Shown: positions 53,217 through 61,871 of the stretch, piece after piece
Numbering within the stretch: position 1 is the stretch's first letter
Layout of the letters: each line of letters opens with the position of its first letter
Program-made: the position numbers and the translations under genes
From: JAKZVK01 sp965237575
Lineage (GTDB): Bacteria; Acidobacteriota; Terriglobia; Bryobacterales; UBA6623
Length of the DNA: 64,000 bases
Direction of reading: 5' to 3'
Assembly: GCA_965237575.1 (NCBI GenBank)
Contig: CBDEGI010000004.1
Span: 2,418,001 to 2,482,000 of the forward strand
Notes under the pieces: model-generated
Told to the model about the DNA's origin: nothing
What the model saw: the letters and a program-made list of their open reading frames with translations, nothing else
The model's database searches: none

Positions 53217-53744
53217 ATGAGACGGCGTAAACCACGAAGACGATTTTCCGTGCCGCGCCTGTGGCTGACGCTGGCGGCACTCGAGACGGGTGTGGTCGCC
53301 GGGCTGGTCACTTTGCTCTACCTGATGGCCGAGGGTTGGCTGCGTGACGACGGGCCCTGGCGGTTCTTGAACCTCGTGGGGGCGGCCTTCCGTCCGCAGA
53401 CGGCGTTTAGCGGGCGTTTCTCGATCGTGGGCACGATGAGCGGGCTAGCGCTCTATCTGCTGGTCGCCGGGGTGGTGGGGGTCCTGTTCGGCCTGTTGCT
53501 GGTGCGATACGTCTCGCGACCGATCCGCTCGCACTGGATCGGGTTGCTGCTGGGAGTGTTGTGGTTTTTCGTGGCGTTCCGCTACTTCTGGCCGTGGGTG
53601 AATCCGGCCGTTGTCATGTACCAATCGCTCCCGGCCGCGTTCCTGAGCCACCTGGTGTTCGGATTCTGTATGGGTTGGTATCCGAGGTTCGTGACACGGC
53701 TGGGGATGAGCCGCGCGCCGAGTCGGGCCTCGCCCTTTCTCTAG
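53217..53744 (+). CDS. Four-helix membrane protein, hypothetical
   Basis: A 175-residue integral membrane protein. N-terminus is very basic (MRRRKPRRRFSVPRLWLTLA); four hydrophobic helices lie at about 16-36, 73-97, 105-125 and 137-157 (YLLVAGVVGVLFGLLLVRYV, WIGLLLGVLWFFVAFRYFW). No recognised domain. Upstream (52.9-53.2 kb) there is no other gene; the frame is open further 5' but the ATG at 53217 with the positive stretch makes the best topology. Confidence 0.65.
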   Translation: MRRRKPRRRFSVPRLWLTLAALETGVVAGLVTLLYLMAEGWLRDDGPWRFLNLVGAAFRPQTAFSGRFSIVGTMSGLALYLLVAGVVGVLFGLLLVRYVSRPIRSHWIGLLLGVLWFFVAFRYFWPWVNPAVVMYQSLPAAFLSHLVFGFCMGWYPRFVTRLGMSRAPSRASPFL

Positions 53745-53778
53745 ACTGGTTCTCCAGCCCGGCGAATCACAGCCCCCA

Positions 53779-54645
53779 TCACAGCCCCTTCGCGGCCCTC
53801 ATCTTGCGGGCTACTTCGGCGACCGGCTGATGCTCCCCGTCGACCTGGTAGTTGACCTCTTGCATCTCCTCGTCGGTGAACAGTCCGCCGAGCTCGTCGA
53901 TGACATCGGCCAGTTCGGGGTGTTTCTCGAGCGTCGCGGTGCGAATCAGCGGCGCGGCGTCGTAGGGAGGAAAGTAGTGGCGGTCGTCCTCGAGCACCCG
54001 CAGGTTCAGCGCGGAGATCAGGCCGTCGGTCGAGTTTCCCACGCCAAGATCGATTTGGCCGTCGCGCAGGGCACGGTAGATCAACGAGAGGTCGACCGTC
54101 TTGGGCTCCTGGTCGAACTTCAAACCGTAGGCCTTGATAAAGCCCTGATAGCCGTCCTCACGCTCGGCGAACTCGAAGCCGAAACCGATGATCCGTTTCG
54201 GGGCCACCCGGGCGAAGTCGGAGATAGTGCGCAGGCCGTCACGCTCGGCGTCTTCCGCACGGACGACGATGGCGTAGGTGTTGTTGAACCCGAACGGCTT
54301 GAGCCACCGGATCCCGAAGTCCTGCTCGTAGGCTGCGGCCACTTCCTCGAAGACGGCCTCGGGGTCTTGCATGACCGGTTTGCGGAGGATCGCCGTCAAC
54401 GCCGTTCCGGTGTACTCAGGATAGATGTCGAGATCGCCCGACAACATCGCCTGATGGCAGATGAAAGTGCCGCCGAGGCTGAGGCGGCGGTCGACGGTTA
54501 GGTCCGTGCGCGCCTCGATGTGCTGGGCCACCAGTTCGCCGAGCACGACGTTCTCACTGAAGTTCTTTGAGCCGATGACGATGTCGGCGCCGCCGGAACA
54601 GGCGGCAAGGGCAATCACAGAAACGAGACAGGCAAACCTCTGCAT
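53779..54645 (-). CDS. Glycine betaine/choline-type ABC transporter substrate-binding lipoprotein
   Basis: A periplasmic binding protein of the OpuAC/OsmF/YehZ type, 288 residues. Lipobox IALAAC, then DIVIGSKNFSENVVLGELVA, LGGTFICHQAMLSGDLDIYPEYTGTA, FGFNNTYAIVVRAEDA and DLSLIYRALRDGQIDLGVGNSTDG, all characteristic. It binds quaternary ammonium osmolytes and delivers them to a permease, but no permease or ATPase gene is adjacent on either side, so it is an orphan here. Confidence 0.85.
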   Translation of the reverse strand: MQRFACLVSVIALAACSGGADIVIGSKNFSENVVLGELVAQHIEARTDLTVDRRLSLGGTFICHQAMLSGDLDIYPEYTGTALTAILRKPVMQDPEAVFEEVAAAYEQDFGIRWLKPFGFNNTYAIVVRAEDAERDGLRTISDFARVAPKRIIGFGFEFAEREDGYQGFIKAYGLKFDQEPKTVDLSLIYRALRDGQIDLGVGNSTDGLISALNLRVLEDDRHYFPPYDAAPLIRTATLEKHPELADVIDELGGLFTDEEMQEVNYQVDGEHQPVAEVARKMRAAKGL

Positions 54646-54676
54646 GGGTTTGATTGGAGGTACAGGTGTGAGAAGG

Positions 54677-54979
54677 TTATGCCGTTATCAGAGTGCGAAT
54701 CGTCATCTCTTCGACGTTGCCGTCATCCCTTCGCACCCGAAACAACTTGTACTCGCGCTCATGCCGAGGATGGGCTTGCGCTTGGGTCCGCCCCCCGAAC
54801 AGAGACCCGGAGTCTGCCTCGACAACCAGTTCTTCGCCCTGGAACCCCAGCGTGATCAGCCAGTGCTCATCATCGTCAGAGAGCTTCACCTCTTCCACTC
54901 GAAGGCCCTGGGGCGCGGTTACAGAAACATCCTTGAAGAATCGGATGGAATTCTCGACCGCTTCCTTGAACGTGATCAT
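54677..54979 (-). CDS. Small hypothetical protein (100 aa)
   Basis: A 100-residue soluble protein: MITFKEAVENSIRFFKDVSV, then VEEVKLSDDDEHWLITLGFQ and YKLFRVRRDDGNVEEMTIRT. The alternating pattern fits a PepSY-like or cystatin-like small alpha/beta fold. GAAGAAGG precedes the ATG. It ends 31 bases before the orphan binding protein gene, on the same strand. Not recognised beyond that. Confidence 0.6.
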   Translation of the reverse strand: MITFKEAVENSIRFFKDVSVTAPQGLRVEEVKLSDDDEHWLITLGFQGEELVVEADSGSLFGGRTQAQAHPRHEREYKLFRVRRDDGNVEEMTIRTLITA

Positions 54980-55016
54980 GAGCCTTCTTCAAGGTACGCC
55001 ATTCGGAAACGCGGCC

Positions 55017-56273
55017 TTACCAGTCCACAACCGAATTGTCTTCGGAAAGGTACGTCTCGGGGTTGCGCCAGTCGTGGTCGATCTTGTCGGCCAGGGCGTT
55101 TTCGTCGAGCTCGATGCCGAGCCCGGGTTTGGTGGGCAGCTCGACATAACCGTCCTTGAACATCAGCGGCTCCTTCAGGTAGCCTTCGCCCAGGGAGCGA
55201 TGCTCCTGGCACATGAAGTTCGGGATGGTAGCGTCGAGCTGAACGCAGGCCGCGGTGGCGATCGGCCCCAGCGGGTTGTGTGGCGCGATGGCGGCGTAGT
55301 AGGCCTCGGCCATGCCCGCGATCAGGCGCGTTTCGAGAATGCCGCCGGCGTGGCAAAGGTCCGGCTGCAAAATGGTCGCCGCACCCTTCTCAAGCACTTC
55401 GCGAAAACCCCACTTCGTGAAGACGCGCTCACCGGTGGCGATGGGCAGATGCGTTCCGCGGGCGATCTCGGCCATGATGTCGTGGTTCTGGCAGTTGATC
55501 GGCTCTTCGATAAACATCGGCTGATAGGGCTCGAGCGCTTTGATCAACAGCTTGGCGGTTTGCGGGCTGATCTGCCCGTGAAAGTCGATGCCGATGTCGA
55601 CCTCCCCGCCAGCGGCGTCGCGCAGGGCCTTGAAGTTCTCCGCCACGCGGTCAACGAAGGCCTTGTTCTCGACGATCCGCGGCCGGCGGCGAGTGCCGAC
55701 CACTCCGACCTTGAACGCCGTGAAGCCCTGGCGGATGGAGTCACCGATCGTGTCGGGGTTGGCGCCGCCCTTGTAGAGCCGAATGCGGTCGCGCGTGGGG
55801 CCCCCGAGGAGCTGATAGACCGGCACGCCCATGGCCTGGCCCGTGATGTCCCACATCGCTTGCTCCACGCCGCTGAGCGCGCTGGTCAGCAGCGGTCCGC
55901 CGCGATAGAAGGAGTGGCGATAGAGCGCCTGCCAGTGGTGCGCGACGCGGCGCGGATCTTGCCCGATGAGGTAGGGCTCCATCTCCGCAACGGCTTCGGC
56001 GCAGGTCCTGGCGCGGCCTTCGAGGACGGGTTCGCCGAGCCCAATCAGGCCCGCGTTGGTGTGCATCTTCAGGAACAGCCAGCGCGGCTTGACGAGGAGG
56101 GTTTCGAGCTTGGTGATCTTGAGGCTGTCGCGAGGTGAAACCGCCGCTTGCGACGCCGCTGCCATCGCGCTCTGCGCACCCGCAGCCAACGAGCCAACGC
56201 CCAAGGCCGTCGCCGTACCTTGCAGCAGAGAACGCCGCCCGATCGGGTTTGAGTCTTCCGTTTTTTCGCTCAT
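55017..56273 (-). CDS. dgoD: Tat-exported D-galactonate dehydratase-like enzyme
   Basis: A 418-residue enolase-superfamily dehydratase. Tat leader: PIGRRSLLQGTATALGVGSL. The body matches D-galactonate dehydratases: RARTCAEAVAEMEPYLIGQD, YRHSFYRGGPLLTSALSGVE, DIGIDFHG and FIEEPINCQN (metal ligands), PIATGERVFTKWGFREVLEK, ILQPDLCHAGGILETR and PHNPLGPIATAACVQLDA with the catalytic His. The family removes water from galactonate to give 2-keto-3-deoxygalactonate. Export is unusual for this step. ATG at 56273 has AGGAGG upstream; the frame extends further but without similarity. The actual substrate is not proven. Confidence 0.85.
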   Translation of the reverse strand: MSEKTEDSNPIGRRSLLQGTATALGVGSLAAGAQSAMAAASQAAVSPRDSLKITKLETLLVKPRWLFLKMHTNAGLIGLGEPVLEGRARTCAEAVAEMEPYLIGQDPRRVAHHWQALYRHSFYRGGPLLTSALSGVEQAMWDITGQAMGVPVYQLLGGPTRDRIRLYKGGANPDTIGDSIRQGFTAFKVGVVGTRRRPRIVENKAFVDRVAENFKALRDAAGGEVDIGIDFHGQISPQTAKLLIKALEPYQPMFIEEPINCQNHDIMAEIARGTHLPIATGERVFTKWGFREVLEKGAATILQPDLCHAGGILETRLIAGMAEAYYAAIAPHNPLGPIATAACVQLDATIPNFMCQEHRSLGEGYLKEPLMFKDGYVELPTKPGLGIELDENALADKIDHDWRNPETYLSEDNSVVDW

Positions 56274-56385
56274 CTGGTTCCTCCTGACTGTGCTTCCGGA
56301 GCCCACTTCCCGGCGCTTTTCTCTGATGCCACGGGGCGGAGCCCCTACTGTAGCACCGCGTATTTGCGGTCGGCATGATGCGGGC

Positions 56386-57051
56386 CTATGCAGTTGTCTT
56401 GAGCGCTGCAACCAAGGCGTCGTGACGCCCGAGCCAGTCCTTCGTGTGGGACGGGAGGCGTGGGTCGGCTGCGAGCCGGACGAGGTCACCGGGCGTATCG
56501 ACGTCGTACCATGACGGCAAGCGAACCGAACGCAGCCCCGCGCGGCGAAAGGCAGCCTCGGTCTGAAGCAGAGTTTCCTCGCTCGACCAGGCAACGTCGT
56601 CGAACATGTCCGATCGGGGGCGGCGGCAGCCCACCGCGTAGTATCCGCCGTCCTCAGCCGGCCCCAGGACCGCGTCGACTTCGTCGAGTACGTCGAAGGC
56701 CTCGTCGAGGTATCGGCCGGGGAGGGTCGGGCTGTCGCTACCGACGATCACGACTCGATCGTGACCTTGCGCATGCAAGTCCTCGAAACAGTGCAACATC
56801 TTCCGGCCCAAGTCTTCTCCGTGTTGGAGAGATACGCGGTCGGGTCCCGCCAGCACGCGAAAGCGGGGCCAGTCGATGTCGGAGAAAAGATAAACCGTCT
56901 CGCGGCCGAGGCGCTGGAGGCTCTCCCATGTGTCTTCCACGAACGCTTCATGCAAGGCGGCCGCTTGCTCCGGGGACAAGGCAGGCTGCAAGCGGGTCTT
57001 CACCCGGCCTGGGACCGGGGCTTTGGCAAACAGTGCGAGGGCATCGGACAC
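56386..57051 (-). CDS. TIGR04282-family glycosyltransferase-like protein (DUF2064)
   Basis: A 221-residue nucleotidyl/glycosyltransferase-fold protein. ALALFAKAPVPGRVKTRLQP, VVIVGSDSPTLPGRYLDEAF, AVLGPAEDGGYYAVGCRRP and SWYDVDTPGDLVRLAADP are the family blocks of TIGR04282, named after arsenosugar biosynthesis loci but much more widespread. GTG start at 57051. The rest of an arsenosugar cluster (ArsM, ArsS) is not in the window. It probably transfers or activates a sugar. Confidence 0.85.
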   Translation of the reverse strand: MSDALALFAKAPVPGRVKTRLQPALSPEQAAALHEAFVEDTWESLQRLGRETVYLFSDIDWPRFRVLAGPDRVSLQHGEDLGRKMLHCFEDLHAQGHDRVVIVGSDSPTLPGRYLDEAFDVLDEVDAVLGPAEDGGYYAVGCRRPRSDMFDDVAWSSEETLLQTEAAFRRAGLRSVRLPSWYDVDTPGDLVRLAADPRLPSHTKDWLGRHDALVAALKTTA

Positions 57052-57647
57052 GAGGCGAAGCTACTATCTTCCCACTGGCCGCCGTGAGTGAGGGCTGATC
57101 CGTTCGCAGGACACCGGCTTGATGCCTGGAAGACCAATCAGGCCGCCAACTCGGGAGGCGCCGGCACTGTCTGCCGCGCCCGCTACGGGCTTTGCGACAC
57201 TACACGCGTAACACACTACACGAACAACTGTCACCGCGCTGTTGAACAAAAGTCGCCACAGGTTGCTAGGCTCGCCCTTCAAGGGGAGGCTCCGCCAGTT
57301 CCGGGGGGGGGGGGGGTCGATTTGACCTCCGTGGTTCTACCGCTGCTCCTAGGGACACCCAACTCTGCTGGGTGCCCGGTTTAGAGATTGCGTACCTCAC
57401 GCCCCCGGTTGGCCCGCCTCACCAATGTTGGGCTACCCGCCCGCCTTAGAAGCAGGAGCATCTTTGTGAAAAGAACCCGCTGCACCCAGTGCTCGGTCAT
57501 CCTGTGTACCTACGCGCTCTTGTAGGCCCCGTCAATTGGAATGCCTCGATCCCGTTGGAGTCGGTCCGGCGGAGACCAAAACTGCTTGCCCCCCGACTGC
57601 AGAGGGTGTACCATTACGGAGCCGAAGGTCCAAATCGGAGATTCCGG
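57052..57647. other. Gene-free stretch with a G14 run
   Basis: No gene supported. Fourteen consecutive G residues lie at 57303-57316, a likely slippage or assembly-error site. ACTACACGCGTAAC at about 57199 recurs near 59557. Confidence 0.45.
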
Positions 57648-59318
57648 ATGAAAAATTCCAGACTGACCATTGTCCTGTTGTACTGCCTGACGCTGAGTTT
57701 GGCGGGTTGTTTGCCGGAGGGATGCAACGGCCCGGATGAAAACCCTTATACAACCCTCGAACAAGGCTGGAGCAAGCGAGTTCAGGAGAAGTTTTGGTTC
57801 ACCTCTCAAGGCTCTCGATTGATCCCCTACGCCTGGTTCTTGGCGCTTGAGGTCGTGGACTCCGAACAACTTTTCAAAGACGAGTCCCACATGAGGGAAT
57901 ACAGCTACATTCCATTCCCGAGCTTCAAATTGAACCCTGACGCGTTGCCGATCGGGTTCGTGCGCGGCGGCGGCAAGAACAAAGAGTGGTTGGGGCTGAC
58001 CTGCGCCGCCTGCCACACCAACGTTCTGGAACACGAGGGGAAGGCTTATCTCATAGACGGCGCCCCCACCCTGGCCGATTTCACAGGCTTCTACGACGAT
58101 ATGGTCAGCGCAATGGAAGCAACGCACCGTGACGACGCGAAGTTCGAACGCTTCGCTGAACGCGTGTCCGGTTCTGCGTCGCTGCGAGACGAACTTGGCG
58201 AGTTCGCGGCTTCGTCACGCGCGAGGCGCGGCGTGAACCATTCCAGTTTGGAGCACGGGTTTGCCCGCCTGGACGCCTTCGGCGAAATCCTTAATCAGGT
58301 GATGGTCTTCGATCTCGATGAGCCAGGGAACCGCACCGAACCCGACGCGCCGGTCTCCTACCCGTTTTTGTGGGGAATCAGTCAGTCCGACGTGGTGCAA
58401 TGGAACGGCGTCGCCAAGAACTCTCCGCCTATCGTCGGGGCGCTGGGCCGCAACACGGGCGAAGTGCTCGGGGTATTCGGAACCATCAACATCGAGGGGG
58501 AAGACATTCCCCATTACGATTCGTCGGTCGAAAGGCGAAACCTGCTCAGAATGGAGCACTGGATTCGCCGATTGCGGGCACCCAAGTGGGCCGAGACCAG
58601 TCTGCCCGCCCTCGAGCCGGAAAAGGTTGCGGCCGGCAAGAAGATCTACCGCGCGGCAAAATGCCTCAGTTGCCACGGCACAACATCGGCGAAGGACTAC
58701 AAAGCTAAGATGACACCGATTTCCGTCGTCGGCACGGATCCCCGCATGGCCCGCAATTTCACCTCCCGCGAGGGTCGGACGGGTGTGCTTGAGGGTCACC
58801 CGAAAAAGCTCAATCCCCTCGATAAGTTCGGCGAAAGGGGCTGTGGGTCCGACATTCTAAGCAATGCTGTGCTGGGAGCAATCCTGGGGCGCCCGATGGG
58901 CGGTCTACTGCAAGACGCCGAGGCTTTGCCCGAGGACGTCCTCAGCCTGACCGGAGGAAAGCTTCCGAACATGGAGGGGGCCGCAGAAGCATTCAGAGAG
59001 GGCGAGTCCGGCAGCTGTTTCGACGGCGATTCGTACAAAGCAAGGCCGCTGGACGGCATCTGGGCGACCGCACCCTACCTCCACAACGGCTCCGTACCCA
59101 ACTTGTGGGAACTACTGCAGCCCGAAAACGAGCGGGCGCGGTCTTTCAAAGTCGGAAGCCGAAAGTTCGATCCCGTGAACGTCGGTTACGTCACCGATGA
59201 AGGCGGCTTCGAGTTGGATACTTCACTGGACGGCAACCGGAACACGGGCCACACGTGGGGAGTCGACCTCGGCGAGGAAGATAAGTGGGCTCTGATTGAG
59301 TATACGAAGAGCCTCTAA
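57648..59318 (+). CDS. Diheme cytochrome c lipoprotein, RoxA/cytochrome c peroxidase-like
   Basis: A 556-residue envelope c-type cytochrome. The leader ends with the lipobox SLAGC, so it is probably a lipoprotein. Heme motif 1 is GLTCAACHTNVLEHEGK (about residue 120), heme motif 2 is KCLSCHGTTSAKDY (about 345). TSQGSRLIPYAWFLALE, PIGFVRGG and the C-terminal GIWATAPYLHNGSVPNLWEL are hallmarks of the RoxA-like branch of diheme cytochromes, which includes rubber oxygenases and MauG/CcpA-related peroxidases. Likely role: peroxide reduction or oxidative cleavage of a hydrophobic substrate. ATG at 57648 with GGAG nine bases upstream. Same strand as the cytochrome/porin operon 300 bases downstream. 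Confidence 0.85.
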   Translation: MKNSRLTIVLLYCLTLSLAGCLPEGCNGPDENPYTTLEQGWSKRVQEKFWFTSQGSRLIPYAWFLALEVVDSEQLFKDESHMREYSYIPFPSFKLNPDALPIGFVRGGGKNKEWLGLTCAACHTNVLEHEGKAYLIDGAPTLADFTGFYDDMVSAMEATHRDDAKFERFAERVSGSASLRDELGEFAASSRARRGVNHSSLEHGFARLDAFGEILNQVMVFDLDEPGNRTEPDAPVSYPFLWGISQSDVVQWNGVAKNSPPIVGALGRNTGEVLGVFGTINIEGEDIPHYDSSVERRNLLRMEHWIRRLRAPKWAETSLPALEPEKVAAGKKIYRAAKCLSCHGTTSAKDYKAKMTPISVVGTDPRMARNFTSREGRTGVLEGHPKKLNPLDKFGERGCGSDILSNAVLGAILGRPMGGLLQDAEALPEDVLSLTGGKLPNMEGAAEAFREGESGSCFDGDSYKARPLDGIWATAPYLHNGSVPNLWELLQPENERARSFKVGSRKFDPVNVGYVTDEGGFELDTSLDGNRNTGHTWGVDLGEEDKWALIEYTKSL

Positions 59319-59623
59319 CCGGAGTCGGCGAGGGGTTCACGGCCATTGCTGACCGGAGGACGGATTGCGTCATTTGGTCGCAATCCTGTCCCACACTCAA
59401 TGCTTCAACAGCGCCTGCGCATCATCTTCCTCCGCATGTTTATGGATCCCGCGCAGCTCTTGAGGTTGGTTCATCTCGCCCCACAAATCCATTATCAATC
59501 CGCAAAACCAAGGCCAAGCGTTAACCCCCTAACCCCCTAAACCCCCTACACTACACGCGTAACGCTTGCAACAGTACCGTACCGCGCCAACCTTTAGATT
59601 GGAGAGACTCGGGTCTGCCCTTG
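59319..59623. other. Intergenic region upstream of the cytochrome/porin operon
   Basis: No gene. Contains a C-rich tandem tract CCCCCTAACCCCCTAAACCC (about 59525-59548) just ahead of the operon, which must hold its promoter. Confidence 0.4.
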
Positions 59624-60940
59624 ATGCGTTTCGCCGCCTTAGCTCATACCGTGCTGGTACTAGTGAGTTTGTGCGGTGCTCCCCTGTTCGGCCAAACTCC
59701 GGTCGGCAACCCCTTCGGACGGGTCGTGCGCTGCCAGGACTGCCACATGTCGCAGTTCCCCTACGGCGGCGACTCGACCTACGAGGTCGGCGGCCTCGAT
59801 ATCACCAGCCCTACGCCGGGGGTATTCGCGACGGACTTCACCGCGGTCCCGGGAATCTCCACCGACCTCAACTTCCCGTTGCAGAAACGTCCCGTGTCGA
59901 ATCACTACTTCACGGGCGTCGATGTGCCGTTGTTGCGTACCGAGGAGTTGCGCGCGCGGTCGCGGCCCAACTACCCGGACGTGAACGAGCCGGGCGCGGA
60001 CGAGCGCGGGTTCCCGAACTCCCTCGCGACGCGGCGGGAGGACTTGCTGAAGGCCTCTGTGCGGCTCAGCCTCGACACGACCGACGATAGCGCGCGACGA
60101 ACGGGAGATTCGTTCATGGTGCGGTTGACGGCGGTGGCGCTCACGGGCCATCGTTTCCCGTCAGGGTTTTCGCAAGAGCGAACCGCGTACGTGGAGTTGA
60201 CCGTCAAGGATAACCGCGGGTTCCTGCTCTACCAGTCGGGGTATCTGGTCGACAAGCCGCATCCGGAAACGGGCGAGATGCAGCCGGATGGCAACGTCAA
60301 CGACGAGGACCTGGAGCACGTGCAAGTGATCGTCGACCCGGGCCGGCCGGCCGCGCCGGGTGAGCCTCCACAGTCGTACCAGCCCGGCCACACGAACCAG
60401 GTGTTCGCGTTGGGGCCCGACAACGGGCCGGAGGCGCGCATCTTCGCGGGCGAGCCCAATGGCGTGGTTCTGTGGCGCAACGAGCTGACGCGGATCTTCC
60501 TTCCGGAACGTCCCGAGACCTCGGGAGTCGCGGCCCTGCCCGCGGACCGGCTCGGCCGTAAGGACGCAAACGGCGACGAGTTCGTGGCCGTACGGCCGCA
60601 TTTCGAGGAGACCTTCAGCGCCGGCTTTGCCAACTCGGTGGACAACTATCGCGCGCTGCCTCCGCTGCGGCCCACAACCTACCGCTACGAGGTGAAACTG
60701 CCCAAGCCCGAGGAGTTGGAGTTGCTGGGAGTGGAACTCGAAGGGCCGTTGCACGTGCGCGCGCAGGTGAACTTCCTCCACTTCCCGCCGCTGTTTATGC
60801 GCTTCTTGACGCGGACGACATCGGCCAAAGGCCCGGCTGGACACGACTTCAATCTGGTCGACGAGAAGTTAATGGACGACTTGCTGGTGAACGTGAAAGA
60901 CATCGCCAACGCGGAGACGATGGTCAACCTGGTGAACTGA
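59624..60940 (+). CDS. Exported heme-binding protein of multiheme-cytochrome type
   Basis: A 438-residue exported protein. The ATG at 59624 (or TTG at 59621) follows GGAGAG; leader MRFAALAHTVLVLVSLCGAP. One c-heme motif is plain (VRCQDCHMSQFPYGG). Downstream, VALTGHRFPSGFSQERTAYV is the region found in the C-terminal parts of many multiheme cytochromes (TGHxFPxG), with further single histidines (SNHYFTG, PHFEET) that could serve as axial ligands. It looks like a multiheme family member that kept few hemes. First gene of a four-gene operon; the next starts one base after its stop. Confidence 0.75.
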   Translation: MRFAALAHTVLVLVSLCGAPLFGQTPVGNPFGRVVRCQDCHMSQFPYGGDSTYEVGGLDITSPTPGVFATDFTAVPGISTDLNFPLQKRPVSNHYFTGVDVPLLRTEELRARSRPNYPDVNEPGADERGFPNSLATRREDLLKASVRLSLDTTDDSARRTGDSFMVRLTAVALTGHRFPSGFSQERTAYVELTVKDNRGFLLYQSGYLVDKPHPETGEMQPDGNVNDEDLEHVQVIVDPGRPAAPGEPPQSYQPGHTNQVFALGPDNGPEARIFAGEPNGVVLWRNELTRIFLPERPETSGVAALPADRLGRKDANGDEFVAVRPHFEETFSAGFANSVDNYRALPPLRPTTYRYEVKLPKPEELELLGVELEGPLHVRAQVNFLHFPPLFMRFLTRTTSAKGPAGHDFNLVDEKLMDDLLVNVKDIANAETMVNLVN

Positions 60941-60941
60941 C

Positions 60942-61826
60942 GTGAAGACGTACAAGCCCAAGCTGCTGGTCGCCTGCTGCGCGCTGGGCGTATTGCTGTC
61001 GATGATCGTGTTGAGCCAGGACGCCGGGTTGTCCCAGTCCGGCGGGGGCGGGCAGGCGCGGGAAGTCACGCGCGAGGACAACCCGAACTACCCACCGCGC
61101 AATCCGTTCTATTTCGAGGGCAAGATCGACTACGAGTTACTGGGCATCGACGAACCCGCCGATGCCTGGGAGTTCATGCAGCGCGGCATCCATAAACAGG
61201 ATGATCTGGAGGATTACGAGGCAGCCATTCAGGACTACCGTCGGGCGCTCGCTCTCAACAGCCTAGACAACGACACCTGTCAGCTCGTCGATCAAAGGAC
61301 TGCGAATTTCGGCGACCTCGATCCGCCGCCCTGCATCTTCACGCTCAGGCTGAGGCTCGGCTACCTCCTGATCCACGACGACCCGGAAGAGTCGATCCGG
61401 CTGTTCAAGGAAGTCTTGGAGATCGACCCGTTGCGGCTCGAAGTCAACTTCCTGATCGCCGAGGCTTACGAGATCGCGGCGGAAGAAGCCGCGACCGAGG
61501 CCGAGAAAGAGGAATTGTACGAGAAGGCTATTGAAGCGGCGCAGGCCGAGTTGGCTCTGACCCCTCCGGTGAACGACCCGAGCCTGAGCCCGGATGAAGC
61601 CAACAACGCACACACGCACTGGCTGCTGGCCGAGATCTATGAGAAGCAGGAACGCTATGACGAGGCCATCGGGGCCTTCCAGGACTATCTGAAAGCGACC
61701 CGCTGGCACAGCGACGTGTTGCCCTGGAGAATCCCGCTCGCAGAGAAAAAGATCGAAGAGTTGGCGCAAGCGAAATTGGCTCAGAATCCGGCGGGGCGCG
61801 CGACGCATCGCGGCCGGGTCCGTTGA
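60942..61826 (+). CDS. Exported TPR-repeat protein
   Basis: A 294-residue exported protein. N-terminal signal or anchor LLVACCALGVLLSMIVLSQD. TPR units are visible at about residues 95-115 (YEAAIQDYRRALALNSLDND), 140-190 (IHDDPEESIRLFKEVLEIDP) and 225-260 (HWLLAEIYEKQERYDEAIGA). TPR proteins form scaffolds, here possibly for assembly of the cytochrome-barrel complex encoded around it. GTG start one base after the upstream stop indicates coupled translation. Confidence 0.8.
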   Translation: MKTYKPKLLVACCALGVLLSMIVLSQDAGLSQSGGGGQAREVTREDNPNYPPRNPFYFEGKIDYELLGIDEPADAWEFMQRGIHKQDDLEDYEAAIQDYRRALALNSLDNDTCQLVDQRTANFGDLDPPPCIFTLRLRLGYLLIHDDPEESIRLFKEVLEIDPLRLEVNFLIAEAYEIAAEEAATEAEKEELYEKAIEAAQAELALTPPVNDPSLSPDEANNAHTHWLLAEIYEKQERYDEAIGAFQDYLKATRWHSDVLPWRIPLAEKKIEELAQAKLAQNPAGRATHRGRVR

Positions 61827-61871
61827 GCCGCTCGCGGTTGTTCGCCGACCGAACAGACTGAAGGTACGCTT

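Noticed and set aside
57303..57316. G14 run as a phase-variable promoter element
   Set aside because: It lies over 300 bases from the next start with unrelated sequence between; assembly or sequencing slippage is as likely.
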